Origin: Eubacteriales bacterium
GTDB taxonomy: Bacteria; Bacillota; Clostridia; Lachnospirales; Lachnospiraceae
Length of the DNA stretch: 58,049 nt
Direction of reading: 5' to 3'
NCBI GenBank assembly: GCA_030524785.1
Contig: JAUNFZ010000006.1
Coordinates: 1-58,049, forward strand
Shown piece after piece: positions 1 to 8,068 of the stretch (positions are counted from its first letter, which is position 1; the number at the start of each line of letters is the position of its first letter). The notes below the pieces were generated by a model, which saw only the letters and a program-made list of their open reading frames with translations, was not told the DNA's origin and did no database searches. Position numbers and translations under genes: made by a program.

Positions 1-55
1 GAAAAATCCCCTTTCATTAGACTTGTATTTTGTCTAACAAAAGGGGTGCACTTCA
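1..55. mobile_element. Terminal fragment of an IS3-like insertion sequence
   Basis: Read on the minus strand from base 55, this begins TGAAGTGCACCCC and continues with GTTAGAC, the kind of 5'-TG terminal inverted repeat seen in IS3-family elements. It carries nested inverted repeats (CCCCTTT near 8-14 with AAGGGG at 41-46, and TAGAC/GTCTA inside). The transposase would lie outside the window. The element ends exactly inside the terminator stem of toxin copy 1: only the right half of that stem remains from base 65. Family assignment rests on the end sequence alone, so it is tentative. Confidence 0.5.
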
Positions 56-64
56 TACTGTGAA

Positions 65-252
65 TAGTTGGCGGCTATTTTCGTTTTTCCCTGAAGATCT
101 GATAACACAGACCGACAAGGGCAACAATGAAGATACTTATCTGAAAAAAGTCAGAATATGTAACGTACATTGGCAGCCCTCCTTTCTGTTTGTCCGGAGG
201 GGTCGCCCTCCGTATAAAGACAGAGGGTAGAGCCGCCTTTGCTCTCTGGTTT
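65..252. repeat. 188-bp direct repeat, copy 1 (toxin cassette)
   Basis: Identical by eye, base for base, to 14695-14882 and in the same orientation. It spans the toxin coding sequence, its ribosome binding site and leader, and the right arm of the antitoxin terminator. Similarity continues at lower identity through the promoter to about base 303. The two copies bracket the catabolic island 627-14452. Confidence 0.95.
75..170 (-). CDS. Holin-like type I toxin, copy 1
   Basis: Thirty-one residues starting MYVTYSDFF, with one hydrophobic helix (about residues 8-25) and a basic tail ending REKRK. This layout matches the small putative holin-like toxins of Firmicutes, which act at the membrane and are normally silenced by an antisense RNA. 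The ATG at 170 is set by AAGGAGG seven bases upstream; a longer in-frame start at 257 has no such site. The leader has GGAGGG and CCCCTCC arms that can fold on themselves, and the CCCTCC could also pair with the Shine-Dalgarno. It is identical to the copy at 14705-14800. Here the antisense gene appears cut by an insertion sequence, so the copy may be unprotected in cis or silenced by other means. Confidence 0.75.
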   Translation of the reverse strand: MYVTYSDFFQISIFIVALVGLCYQIFREKRK

Positions 253-263
253 CCCATGCTGCG

Positions 264-292
264 AGTATAGCATATTTGCCTTAAAACTTCAA
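264..292 (-). promoter_or_regulatory. Promoter of toxin copy 1
   Basis: On the minus strand TTGAAG (287-292) and TATACT (264-269) are separated by 17 bases, a near-consensus sigma-A promoter. The transcript would start near 257, giving a leader of about 87 bases before the toxin ATG. Confidence 0.7.
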
Positions 293-626
293 TACAACTT
301 TTTGACTAATAAAGCAACATATAAAAGGAGAACATTTAATGAGGCCTATGTAAGAATAGAAAGAATTTTAAATTATAGTAATCTGATGCGAGAACTTTGT
401 ATGGCAGTAGCCAATTCAGATGATGTAATTCAGCCTGCGGGGTCAAATAAAGAAAATTGAGAAAATAAAATGAAAAAATTCTTGCAAAAATTGACAGAAT
501 ATGATATCCTCAGAGCGTAAAACAATTAGAAAAACCGCGATAACCTGCGGACAAGAAATGGCTGCGCAGGGAGGGTTGCCTGATTTGGTGTTTACAGAAA
601 TAAAAGCGGAAGCGGGATAATCAAAC
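293..626. other. Intergenic region upstream of the first DeoR gene
   Basis: Apart from the toxin promoter on the left and the DeoR promoter/operator (467-510) on the right, I see no gene here. A ribosome-binding-site-like AAAAGGAGAAC at about 321 precedes an ATG whose frame closes after four codons, so it may be the remnant of a lost gene. Confidence 0.4.
467..510 (+). promoter_or_regulatory. Promoter and putative DeoR operator of the regulator gene
   Basis: TTGCAA (482-487), a 17-base spacer and TATCCT (505-510) form a promoter. The 41 bases 467-507 closely match 1540-1580 in front of the kinase operon, sharing AAAATGAAAAAAT, CTTGCAAAA and ATATGATA blocks. Two copies of the same promoter region in front of a DeoR gene and its neighbouring operon suggest a shared operator and autoregulation. 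Confidence 0.6.
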
Positions 627-1406
627 ATGGAATTTGAACAGATTCAGAACAGAAGAAAGAGCATTTTGTCACTGCTGCAGCTGCACAGCGTGCTCACGGT
701 AGAGGAGATATGCGATCAGCTGAAAATCACGGATTCTACAGCGAGAAGGGATATTAAGTGGTTGGAGAGCCAGAATATGATCTACCGCTTTCACGGGGGA
801 GTTTCCGCTTTAAACAATCAGTATGATGTGTTTGACGTGCGAAGCAAAAAAGCGTCAGATGCAAAAAAGAAAATTGCCCGGGCAGCCGCGCAGCTTGTGG
901 TAAACTCGGATGTTATTTTTATTGGGGGCGGCTCCACGATGTTTCAGTTTTCCAAAGCGCTGCTGGCGAGGCAGGATCTGAAAAATGTGATTGTGGTGAC
1001 ATCCACCTTTAATGTGGCGGCGCTGTTTGCAGAAAACAGAAAGTATGAGATTATTATTTTAGGCGGAAATCTGAATAAAACGGATGAAAGTATAGCTTCT
1101 AAAATGACGATTGAAAACTCAAAGACCATTAATTATACAAAGATATTTAATGGAGCGATGGGGGTGTCCGCCGACTGCGGCATTACGCAGCCTACAGCGG
1201 ATCTGGCAGAACTGGAGAGAACGCTGATGGCCCGGGCGGGCTGCAACTACCTGCTGGTAGATCATTCAAAGTTTGGCAGGGTGGGGGCGTATACCGTATA
1301 TCAGATCAGCGAGGTGGATTTGATTATCACAGACAAAGATGCATCGGTGGATATGGAAATAGAAAAGCACGCGGAATATAAAGACCGTATTTTGCAGGTG
1401 GAGTAA
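627..1406 (+). CDS. DeoR/GlpR-family transcriptional regulator
   Basis: A 259-residue cytoplasmic repressor of the DeoR/GlpR type. Residues about 6-58 form the winged helix-turn-helix, with TDSTARRDIKWLE as recognition helix, and residues about 75-235 the DeoR C-terminal sensor fold. It keeps the IFIGGGSTMFQF and LLVDHSKFGR segments that usually bind a sugar phosphate. Length is normal. The ATG at 627 has only a weak ribosome binding site (GGAAGCGGGA). It has its own promoter and is followed by a terminator at 1427-1471, so it is transcribed apart from the kinase operon it most likely controls. The effector is probably the phosphorylated product of the kinase at 1732 (inference). Confidence 0.88.
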   Translation: MEFEQIQNRRKSILSLLQLHSVLTVEEICDQLKITDSTARRDIKWLESQNMIYRFHGGVSALNNQYDVFDVRSKKASDAKKKIARAAAQLVVNSDVIFIGGGSTMFQFSKALLARQDLKNVIVVTSTFNVAALFAENRKYEIIILGGNLNKTDESIASKMTIENSKTINYTKIFNGAMGVSADCGITQPTADLAELERTLMARAGCNYLLVDHSKFGRVGAYTVYQISEVDLIITDKDASVDMEIEKHAEYKDRILQVE

Positions 1407-1426
1407 GAAGCAGATATTTAACATTG

Positions 1427-1471
1427 GCCGGAACGAAGTGCAGACAAAACACTTTGTCCGGCTAATTTTTT
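1427..1471 (+). terminator. Terminator of the DeoR gene
   Basis: GCCGGA...AAGTG pairs with CACTTTGTCCGGC across a short loop and is followed by TAATTTTTT, a typical intrinsic terminator 20 bases after the DeoR stop. Confidence 0.8.
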
Positions 1472-1539
1472 GGCGCTGAAAATAAGCGAAAGACAGGCTA
1501 AAAAGGGTTGAAAATAGAACTGAGAAAGAAATGATATAA

Positions 1540-1583
1540 AAAATGAAAAAATACTTGCAAAATTTCAAAATATATGATAGTAT
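1540..1583 (+). promoter_or_regulatory. Promoter and operator of the island 1 catabolic operon
   Basis: TTGCAA (1555-1560), 17-base spacer, TAGTAT (1578-1583). The flanking bases 1540-1580 repeat the DeoR-gene promoter at 467-507. The operon from 1732 to 14452 is likely driven from here. Confidence 0.65.
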
Positions 1584-1606
1584 TCTGAATATAAAACAGC
1601 AGAACT

Positions 1607-1640
1607 AAAACTTAGATGTTATTTCCCAAGTCTAAGTTTT
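1607..1640 (+). other. Inverted repeat in the operon leader
   Basis: AAAACTTAGA (1607-1616) is mirrored perfectly by TCTAAGTTTT (1631-1640) with a 14-base loop, just downstream of the promoter. It could be an RNA hairpin in the leader or a DNA operator. No U-tract follows directly, so a terminator is less likely. Confidence 0.5.
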
Positions 1641-1731
1641 ATATTTTACCTATGAATGACAAAATATTTTCAACATATGAAAATATTTTATAATAAGATG
1701 AAAAACTATAAGGAAAAGGAGGAATTTGAAG

Positions 1732-3255
1732 ATGGGAAGGCAGTTGATTTTGGCACACGATCTTGGAACGAGCGGGGATAAGGCATGTCTGTTTGATACG
1801 GAAGGAAATTTCCTGGCGGAAGCATACCATACTTATCCAACGTTTTATCCGGCGGAGGGATGGTTTGAGCACGACCCGCTGACCTGGTGGGAGGCGGTAA
1901 AGAAATCTTCCCGGGAGGTAGTAAAAAATGCAGGCGTTTCGGCGGAGGAGGTAAAAGCGATCTCTTTTTCCTCCCACGGTATGGGCGTAATTCCTGTAGA
2001 CCGGGAGGGCAATCTTCTGGTGGATCGTGTAATGATTTGGAACGATGCGAGAAGCACAAAGGAAGCGGCATATATTCTTGAAAAATCGGGAGAGCGCGAA
2101 CATTACGAAAAAACAGGAAACAGCTTTGATCTGGCACTCTATCCGGCGGCGAAACTTCTTTGGGTGAAACGCAATATGCCGGAGGTTTACAAAAAGGCGT
2201 ATAAGTTTTTGAGCACAAAGGAGTATCTGATCCAAAAGATGACGGGCGTTATTTCCTATACAGATTACGGTGAAGCCGGTATGAGCGGACTGTTTAATCT
2301 GAACACTCATCAGTGGGATCCCGAACTACTGGAAATTTCTGAGGTGGATGAGAGCAAGCTTTTAACTCCCACCGACGGCACCCAGGTGATGGGCGGCTTG
2401 ACTGCAGAGGCGGCAGAGGAGATGGGGCTGAAAAAAGGAACGCCGGTAGTTCTTGGCTCCTGGGATAATTATGCATGTGCCACAGGCGCAGGCGTGCGCA
2501 GCGGAAGTATGGCGGTATGTCTCGGCACAGCGGGCTGGATTGGCGTAAACCACGAAGCGCCGATTATGACAAAGGAGAATATGACAAATGTGGTATATGT
2601 AGGAAATGACACCTACTTTACCAGTATTCATTCCCATTCAGCGGGAGCATCCTACGACTGGGTGATTCAGAAGCTTTGTTCTTATCTGCAGCAGCAGGAA
2701 CATCCGCTGGCCTACGCGGAAGAACTGGCGGCGAAGGTTCCGGCGGGTTCGGATAAACTGTTTTTCCTGCCGTCTATGTTTTCGGGAAATACTTTCTATT
2801 CCAGCTCCGCTCTCTGCGGCAGTCTGGTGGGGATGAAGGTGCTCCAGGACAATGGCCATGTGATTCGGGCAGCTATGGAGGGCGTTGGATTTGACCTGAT
2901 GATGGGCGCAGATCTGTTCAGAAGCCAGGATGCAATGCCGCCTCAGTGCAATCTTATTGGCGGAGGCGCTCACAGCACTCTGTGGGGACAGATTATTGCA
3001 GACATGTTTGAATCCAGCATGATGCGTCCAAAGAATCTGCAGTATATTGGCGCTTTAGGGGCGGCCTTAATGGCAGGCGTAGGGACCGGGCTGTTTGAGA
3101 ACTTTCAGATGGCGGCTGAGATTACGAAGTCCGACAATATTTCCGTGCCTGATCCGAAGGAGACGGCGGTTTACCGGAAACTGCTGCCGGTTTACAAAAA
3201 GTTCTACGAGCAGCTCATGCCAGTCTATAAAGAGCTGCAGAATATTACACTTTAA
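1732..3255 (+). CDS. FGGY-family sugar kinase (xylulokinase-like)
   Basis: A 507-residue cytoplasmic kinase that would use ATP to phosphorylate a sugar or sugar alcohol entering by the transporter encoded next. The N-terminal FGGY domain has the phosphate-binding AHDLGTSGDKACLFD loop and FSSHGMGVI segment. The C-terminal domain has GSWDNYACATGAG and CLGTAGWIGV, the adenosine-binding part of the fold. Length is normal for xylulokinase-like members. The ATG at 1732 is preferred over a TTG two codons earlier because AAAGGAGG lies nine bases before it. First gene of a long co-directional operon. The exact substrate cannot be read from the sequence; a ketose or polyol is typical for this family. 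Confidence 0.88.
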   Translation: MGRQLILAHDLGTSGDKACLFDTEGNFLAEAYHTYPTFYPAEGWFEHDPLTWWEAVKKSSREVVKNAGVSAEEVKAISFSSHGMGVIPVDREGNLLVDRVMIWNDARSTKEAAYILEKSGEREHYEKTGNSFDLALYPAAKLLWVKRNMPEVYKKAYKFLSTKEYLIQKMTGVISYTDYGEAGMSGLFNLNTHQWDPELLEISEVDESKLLTPTDGTQVMGGLTAEAAEEMGLKKGTPVVLGSWDNYACATGAGVRSGSMAVCLGTAGWIGVNHEAPIMTKENMTNVVYVGNDTYFTSIHSHSAGASYDWVIQKLCSYLQQQEHPLAYAEELAAKVPAGSDKLFFLPSMFSGNTFYSSSALCGSLVGMKVLQDNGHVIRAAMEGVGFDLMMGADLFRSQDAMPPQCNLIGGGAHSTLWGQIIADMFESSMMRPKNLQYIGALGAALMAGVGTGLFENFQMAAEITKSDNISVPDPKETAVYRKLLPVYKKFYEQLMPVYKELQNITL

Positions 3256-3279
3256 GAGTTTCGGCGGGGAGGATTTGCA

Positions 3280-4242
3280 ATGGGAACTGAGGCAAAGAAA
3301 AAGACAAATTCCATCACAAAACTATTTGACAGCTTTAGCGAAGGCGGAGTGTTGGTGGCGCTGGTCGTACTTTGTATCGTGATCGGCTGCATCAATCCGG
3401 TATTTTTCAGCCTGAAAAATGTAATTAAGGTATTGAGACAGTTTTCATCCATCGGCATTATCGCGGTAGGAGGTGCTTTTGTCATTGTAACCGGCGGTAT
3501 TGATTTATCTGTGGGCAGCTTTATGGCTTTCGGGGCGGTTGGAACTGCGAAACTGGTTTCCATGGGTGTGGAGCCGGTCCTGGCGCTTTTGATCATGTTG
3601 GCTCTGTCTGCGCTGTGTGGGCTGCTTTCAGGGATTATTATTGTGAAACTGTCTCTGAATCCTTTTATAGTGACGCTGGCAATGATGAATATTATTTCCG
3701 GAGCCACCTATCTGATTTCAAATGGAATACCGATTGCTTTCAATAATTATCTGAATTTTTTGGGAGGCGATGCGGCAGGTATTCCGGTAGCGATTTTTGT
3801 GATGCTGATTATTATGGTGCTGGGGCATGTGGTGCTGAGCAAAACGGAATATGGGAGAAAAGTATTTGCCGTGGGCGGAAATGCCAAGGCAGCCAAACTT
3901 TCCGGGATCAATGTACATAAGGTAAAATGCAGCGTTTATGCGATGACCGCGGCGCTGGCATGTCTGACGGGAATTATTACCTGTGCAAATTTAAGCTCGG
4001 GCGATGTTTCCACGGGTTCTGGATATGAGCTGAACGTAATCGCAGCCTGCGTCATCGGCGGCTGCAGCCTGGACGGCGGACAGGGCTCTATTTTGGGTGT
4101 ATTTATTGGCGCGGCAATTCTTGGCGTTATTAAAAATGGCTTTGTGCTCCTTCGAATCCCGGCGTCCTGGCAGACGATTACCATTGGTATCGTGATCATA
4201 CTTGCCTGTGTGCTGGATCAGATCAACCGCAAGAAAAAGTGA
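3280..4242 (+). CDS. Sugar ABC transporter permease (RbsC-like), set 1
   Basis: A 320-residue integral membrane permease of the CUT2 (ribose/galactose) type, with eight to ten hydrophobic segments. The family signature region GGIDLSVGSFMAFGAVG (about residues 71-87) and the conserved NAKAAKLSGINV and CVIGGCSLDGGQGS loops are present. It starts 24 bases after the kinase with a GGGGAGG site. It would pair with the ATPase at 4253 and the binding protein at 5816. As in other CUT2 systems a homodimer probably forms the channel. Confidence 0.92.
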   Translation: MGTEAKKKTNSITKLFDSFSEGGVLVALVVLCIVIGCINPVFFSLKNVIKVLRQFSSIGIIAVGGAFVIVTGGIDLSVGSFMAFGAVGTAKLVSMGVEPVLALLIMLALSALCGLLSGIIIVKLSLNPFIVTLAMMNIISGATYLISNGIPIAFNNYLNFLGGDAAGIPVAIFVMLIIMVLGHVVLSKTEYGRKVFAVGGNAKAAKLSGINVHKVKCSVYAMTAALACLTGIITCANLSSGDVSTGSGYELNVIAACVIGGCSLDGGQGSILGVFIGAAILGVIKNGFVLLRIPASWQTITIGIVIILACVLDQINRKKK

Positions 4243-4252
4243 GGGAAATGAT

Positions 4253-5758
4253 ATGGGAGATGTGCTGTTTAAAGTGGAACATGTGTCCAAGTCGTTTCCG
4301 GGCGTGAAGGTGCTGGACGATATCAATATAGAATTGAAAAAAGGTTCCGTTCATGCGATTGTCGGGGAAAACGGCGCCGGTAAATCCACTTTTATGAATA
4401 TTGTATTTGGAGTTTATCAGGATTATGAGGGAAGGCTTTTATGGGAAGATGCGCCGGTGGAATTTGCATCGCCCCTGGAGGCTCAGGCAAAAGGAATTGC
4501 CATGGTGCATCAGGAAAATTCCCTGATCCCTTATCTGTCGGTGATGGATAATATTTATCTGGGGCATTACCCGAAAAAGGGGGCTTTTATTGACCGCCAA
4601 AGCCTGCGCAGGCAGGTGGTGAAACTGATGGAGGAATTAAAAATTGAAGGGCTTGAGCCGGAGACAAAGGTGAATACTTTGTCGGTTGCCCAGAAACAGC
4701 TTGTGGAGATTGTTAAGGCTCTGTCCAGAGACGCGCAGCTTCTGATGCTGGATGAACCAACGGCGGCGTTGACTACAAAAGAGACGCGCTGTCTGATGGA
4801 CATTATAGAAACACTCCGGCAGAAGGGCGTAGCGATTATTTATGTGTCCCACAGGCTGGAGGAAGTATTTGAGATTGCGGATGAGATATCGGTGCTCCGG
4901 GATGGATGTATGATTGTGAATATTCCAAAAGAAAAGTTCGACTATGACGAGGTGATCTATCATATGATCGGGCGGAAGCTGGAAGAATACGACGCAGCCG
5001 GGGAAGATCTGAGAGATCTCAAAAACAGCCGGGAAATTCTTCGGGTAGAGCATCTGAGCCGCAGAAACGAGCTGGAAAATATCTCCTTCGGAGCCAGAAA
5101 GGGAGAAATCCTCGGATTCGGAGGACTTGTGGGAGCAGGCCGAAGCGAGCTTCTGGAAGCAATTTTCGGATACGATCCCTATACGGAGGGGGAAATCTGG
5201 ATTGACGGCGAGAAAGTTTCCATCAGAAGTACGGAGGACGCAATTCGAAAGGGACTGGCCCTGGTTCCGGAGGAGCGCAAAATAAAGGGAATTTTTCCTG
5301 GGCTTTCCGTGATGGAGAATATTAACGTGGCATCTTACCGTGAACTGAAAAATGGAAGGCTGATCAGCAAACATAAGGAGCACGCGTCGGCGATGAAATA
5401 TGTGGAGGAATTGAAAATCCGCACCACATCGGAGATGAAGCTGGTGGGACAGCTTTCGGGAGGCAACCAGCAGAAGGCGATTCTGGCCAGATGGCTTCGG
5501 ATGAAACCGAAGGTGTTGATGCTGGACGAGCCAACCCATGGAATCGACATCGGGGCGAAGGAAGATATTTACCGGATTATACGGACTCTGGCGGCTTCCG
5601 GGACAACCATTCTTTTGATATCCTCGGAAATGCAGGAGCTGATCCGGCTAAGCGACAGAATCGTGGTAATGCGGGAAGGAAAAATTTCCGGAGTTCTGGA
5701 AAAAGAAGAAATTTCTCAGGATTCTATTATGCATTTCGCCATGGCCTACGGAGTTTAA
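4253..5758 (+). CDS. Sugar ABC transporter ATP-binding protein (RbsA/MglA-like), set 1
   Basis: A 501-residue fused tandem ATPase that powers CUT2 sugar import. Domain 1 has Walker A GENGAGKST, signature LSVAQKQ and Walker B LLMLDEPTAALT. Domain 2 has the usual degenerate Walker A GLVGAGRSE, plus LSGGNQQK and LMLDEPTHGID. The ATG at 4253 follows GAGGGAAATGAT; an earlier in-frame start inside the permease would add 17 residues of permease-overlap peptide that do not look like this family. Sits between its permease and binding protein. Confidence 0.93.
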   Translation: MGDVLFKVEHVSKSFPGVKVLDDINIELKKGSVHAIVGENGAGKSTFMNIVFGVYQDYEGRLLWEDAPVEFASPLEAQAKGIAMVHQENSLIPYLSVMDNIYLGHYPKKGAFIDRQSLRRQVVKLMEELKIEGLEPETKVNTLSVAQKQLVEIVKALSRDAQLLMLDEPTAALTTKETRCLMDIIETLRQKGVAIIYVSHRLEEVFEIADEISVLRDGCMIVNIPKEKFDYDEVIYHMIGRKLEEYDAAGEDLRDLKNSREILRVEHLSRRNELENISFGARKGEILGFGGLVGAGRSELLEAIFGYDPYTEGEIWIDGEKVSIRSTEDAIRKGLALVPEERKIKGIFPGLSVMENINVASYRELKNGRLISKHKEHASAMKYVEELKIRTTSEMKLVGQLSGGNQQKAILARWLRMKPKVLMLDEPTHGIDIGAKEDIYRIIRTLAASGTTILLISSEMQELIRLSDRIVVMREGKISGVLEKEEISQDSIMHFAMAYGV

Positions 5759-5815
5759 GCAGAGGGATGCTTAACTATATAAAACTATATTTTTTACAAA
5801 AGGGAGGAAGAAAAC

Positions 5816-6826
5816 ATGAAGAAAAGAATCGCACTTGCAATGTCACTGGCAGTAGCAGCCCAAACGATGGCAGGCCCGTGCCTGGGCGTTTCCGCAGCCA
5901 ATTATACCTATGAGCAGGTAGGCGAGGCGGAGAACCCGGCTATGGTGGAGCAGGAACCGGAGGAAGCACTGAAATTTGCTTTTATCGGCTTTGCAAACAA
6001 CTCTTACTGGGATTTGATTTATAAGGGCGTGGACGCCGCAGTGGAAAATCTGTCAGAGCATAATGTGACGGTGGACGTGATTAACCTGGGAAGCGATATT
6101 ACGGCGGATGCGATCAACAATGCACTGGATACCTGCGAGACTCAGGGATATGATGGAATCGTTTTGACCTGCTTTGTAGCGGGGTGTGAAAATTATATCA
6201 ACGCATGTGTGGATTCCGGCTGTGAAGTGGCGATTATCGGCGGCGATGCGGGAGAATGTGAACGGTTCTGCTATATCGGCCAGGATAACGCGGGCGCAGG
6301 ACAGACGGTTGCAGAAGCTATCGACGCGCAGCTTGGCGGAGAAGAAGGCGCTGAGTTTGCAGTAATCACCAGCATTTTCTCTATGACAAATATAGAGGAA
6401 AAGAGAAACGCCTGCATTGACTATCTGGAAGATAAAGGTTATGTGTGTGTTGGCTCTTACGAGGCGCACGATTCTGCAGATGAAACTTATGCAATCACGG
6501 AGCAGCTTCTTACGGCAAATCCGGATCTGAAAGCGATTTACTGCACAGCGGGCGGAACTTACGGAGCACCGAAGGCTTTGGCGGACAACGGCGCTACCGG
6601 CAGCGTATATGTGATCGGACATGATGAGACGGCGGAAAACCTGGAATACGTAAGAACCGGAGAGCTTGCCGTGATTGGACAGAACCCCACAGGTTATGCT
6701 TATGACGCATTTATTTATCTGTACAACAAGGTAGTGGCAGGCCAGGATCCGGAAGAAGAAGTGATGGCTTCTCTTTCTATGGTAATTAATCAGGACAACG
6801 TGGACGAACTGTTCCCGGCAGAATAA
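5816..6826 (+). CDS. Sugar-binding protein of ABC transporter set 1
   Basis: A 336-residue periplasmic-binding-protein-like receptor (type I fold, RbsB-like), secreted by an N-terminal signal of about 28 residues with likely signal peptidase I cleavage after GVSA. It has the two-lobe pattern of ribose/galactose binders (FAFIGFANNSYWDLIYKGVD at the start of lobe 1; VIGHDETAENL near the hinge). There is a cysteine at PC in the signal region, but proline precedes it, so it is not a usable lipobox. Last of the transporter genes and followed by a strong hairpin at 6839. A good AAAGGGAGG site precedes the ATG. Confidence 0.9.
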   Translation: MKKRIALAMSLAVAAQTMAGPCLGVSAANYTYEQVGEAENPAMVEQEPEEALKFAFIGFANNSYWDLIYKGVDAAVENLSEHNVTVDVINLGSDITADAINNALDTCETQGYDGIVLTCFVAGCENYINACVDSGCEVAIIGGDAGECERFCYIGQDNAGAGQTVAEAIDAQLGGEEGAEFAVITSIFSMTNIEEKRNACIDYLEDKGYVCVGSYEAHDSADETYAITEQLLTANPDLKAIYCTAGGTYGAPKALADNGATGSVYVIGHDETAENLEYVRTGELAVIGQNPTGYAYDAFIYLYNKVVAGQDPEEEVMASLSMVINQDNVDELFPAE

Positions 6827-6838
6827 AGCGATCATGCA

Positions 6839-6861
6839 CCGGGCTGCCGCCGGCAGCCCGG
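6839..6861 (+). other. Intercistronic hairpin after the binding-protein gene
   Basis: CCGGGCTGCC is mirrored perfectly around GCC by GGCAGCCCGG. No U-tract follows, so rather than full termination it may stabilise the 3' end of the binding-protein message or cause partial stopping before the enzyme genes. Confidence 0.7.
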
Positions 6862-6886
6862 GAATACAGGCAAAGGCGGTGAAATT

Positions 6887-7279
6887 TTGAAGATAAACCG
6901 AATCGACCATATTGCGGTCAACACAGTAAATATTGAAGAAAGCGTAAAGTATTATGAAGAAATGTTCGGCTTTAAGGAGACAAGCCGGGCGGATATGGGG
7001 AATGTGATCCTGGTATACATGGAAGTTTGTCCGGGATCTTATCTGGAATTGTTTGATTTGAAGGGAAACTGTGAAAAGGGAACTGTCCCGGAGGAAATGC
7101 AGGGGCTTCGCCACATTGCGTTCCATGTGGACGATATCAAGGCGTGGGAGAAACGGCTGAAAGAGAAAAATGCGGAATTTACCATGGAGCTTACCAGGAT
7201 GGAGCCGATTCACAAGGACGGTATTCTGATCCGCGATCCGAATGGCGTGATTGTGGAACTGAGCGCGGATTACACTTAA
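6887..7279 (+). CDS. VOC (glyoxalase/bleomycin-resistance fold) family protein
   Basis: A 130-residue single-domain protein of the vicinal oxygen chelate superfamily, most like methylmalonyl-CoA epimerase and glyoxalase I. IDHIAVNT at residues 5-12, the ELFDL region and HIAFHVDD near residues 70-77 supply the histidine and glutamate metal ligands, and IVELS closes the fold. These enzymes isomerise or epimerise small oxo-compounds with a divalent metal. The start is a TTG at 6887 after AAAGGCGGTG; no ATG is available in a suitable place. Within this operon it might act on an aldolase product or a sugar-acid intermediate (inference). Confidence 0.75.
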   Translation: MKINRIDHIAVNTVNIEESVKYYEEMFGFKETSRADMGNVILVYMEVCPGSYLELFDLKGNCEKGTVPEEMQGLRHIAFHVDDIKAWEKRLKEKNAEFTMELTRMEPIHKDGILIRDPNGVIVELSADYT

Positions 7280-7365
7280 GAGCGAAATGGGGTCCGTTTC
7301 ACAAATGTCCCGTATTTGAATTGCGGGGTGGATACAGTAAATGTAGTAGGAAAGGAAAAGAAAAA

Positions 7366-8034
7366 ATGACACCGAGAGAAGTTGCGCAGATGATCGATAT
7401 CAGCGCTGTGAGAACACATCACGGGCTGGAAGATATTAAAGAAATTGTAGCGTATGCAAAGGAGTATTCCTTTATCAATGTGCATGTGCTTCCAAACTGG
7501 ATTTCTACTTTGGCAGCCATGATTAAGGACGTGCCGGACGTGTATGTGGGAGCGCCCTGCGGGTTCCCCTCCGGAGCTCATACGACGGAGACAAAGCTTG
7601 CAGAGGCCAGACAGATGATCGCCGACGGCGTGGAAGAAATGGACATTGTAATGAACGTGGGCCGTTTCAAATCCGGCGAGTACGATTATGTACTGAATGA
7701 GTTAAAACAGATTATTGCACTGAAAAAGGATTATATGAAAACAAAGGTTCTGATCGAGCTGAACTGCTTGACGGATGAGGAACTGCCGAAGGCCTGCGAG
7801 ATCGTCATGGCGTCCGGCGCAGATTTTCTGAAGACAGGAACCGGCTGGGTTCCGGGGGACGCCAATATAGAAAGAATACGAAGAATAAAGAGCATTGTGG
7901 GAAACAACGTGAAAATCAAGGCGGCAGGCGGTATCCGTACCCGGCAGGAATTTGACCAGCTTCTGGACATTGGAGTAGAGCGCTTTGGAATCAATACCAA
8001 ATCGGCGATAGAGATTATAAAGACATTTGAGTAG
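7366..8034 (+). CDS. Deoxyribose-phosphate aldolase-like protein 1 (catalytically complete)
   Basis: A 222-residue TIM-barrel class I aldolase of the DeoC family. The three catalytic positions of DERA are intact: Asp93 (EMDIVMN), Schiff-base Lys156 (DFLKTGTG) and Lys185 (KIKAAGGIRT). Length matches bacterial DeoC. The ATG at 7366 follows AGGAAAGGAAAAG; the reading frame is open further upstream but overlaps the VOC gene. It is the first of three consecutive DeoC homologues and the only one with all three residues. The operon has no nucleoside phosphorylase or phosphopentomutase, so the substrate is probably not nucleoside-derived deoxyribose 5-phosphate (inference). Confidence 0.88.
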   Translation: MTPREVAQMIDISAVRTHHGLEDIKEIVAYAKEYSFINVHVLPNWISTLAAMIKDVPDVYVGAPCGFPSGAHTTETKLAEARQMIADGVEEMDIVMNVGRFKSGEYDYVLNELKQIIALKKDYMKTKVLIELNCLTDEELPKACEIVMASGADFLKTGTGWVPGDANIERIRRIKSIVGNNVKIKAAGGIRTRQEFDQLLDIGVERFGINTKSAIEIIKTFE

Positions 8035-8068
8035 GAGCGGGGACGCTACGATAAAGGAGGAGTGTTCG

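Noticed and set aside
30-230. A 66-codon plus-strand frame across toxin copy 1 (repeated at 14657-14860)
   Set aside because: It is the antisense of the toxin message and leader, has no ribosome binding site, and its identity between copies is explained by the 188-bp repeat.
239-460. A 73-codon plus-strand frame between the toxin and DeoR
   Set aside because: No ribosome binding site at its start, no recognisable family, and its beginning runs through the toxin promoter; at best it holds a remnant of a lost gene.
1639-2310. Long minus-strand frames inside the kinase and other enzyme genes
   Set aside because: They are shadow frames produced by codon bias of the true plus-strand genes, with no ribosome binding sites or family motifs.
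7144-7365. N-terminal extension of the first DeoC-like protein
   Set aside because: The extra frame overlaps the VOC gene and reads as unrelated low-quality peptide; ATG 7366 has a good ribosome binding site and gives normal DeoC length.
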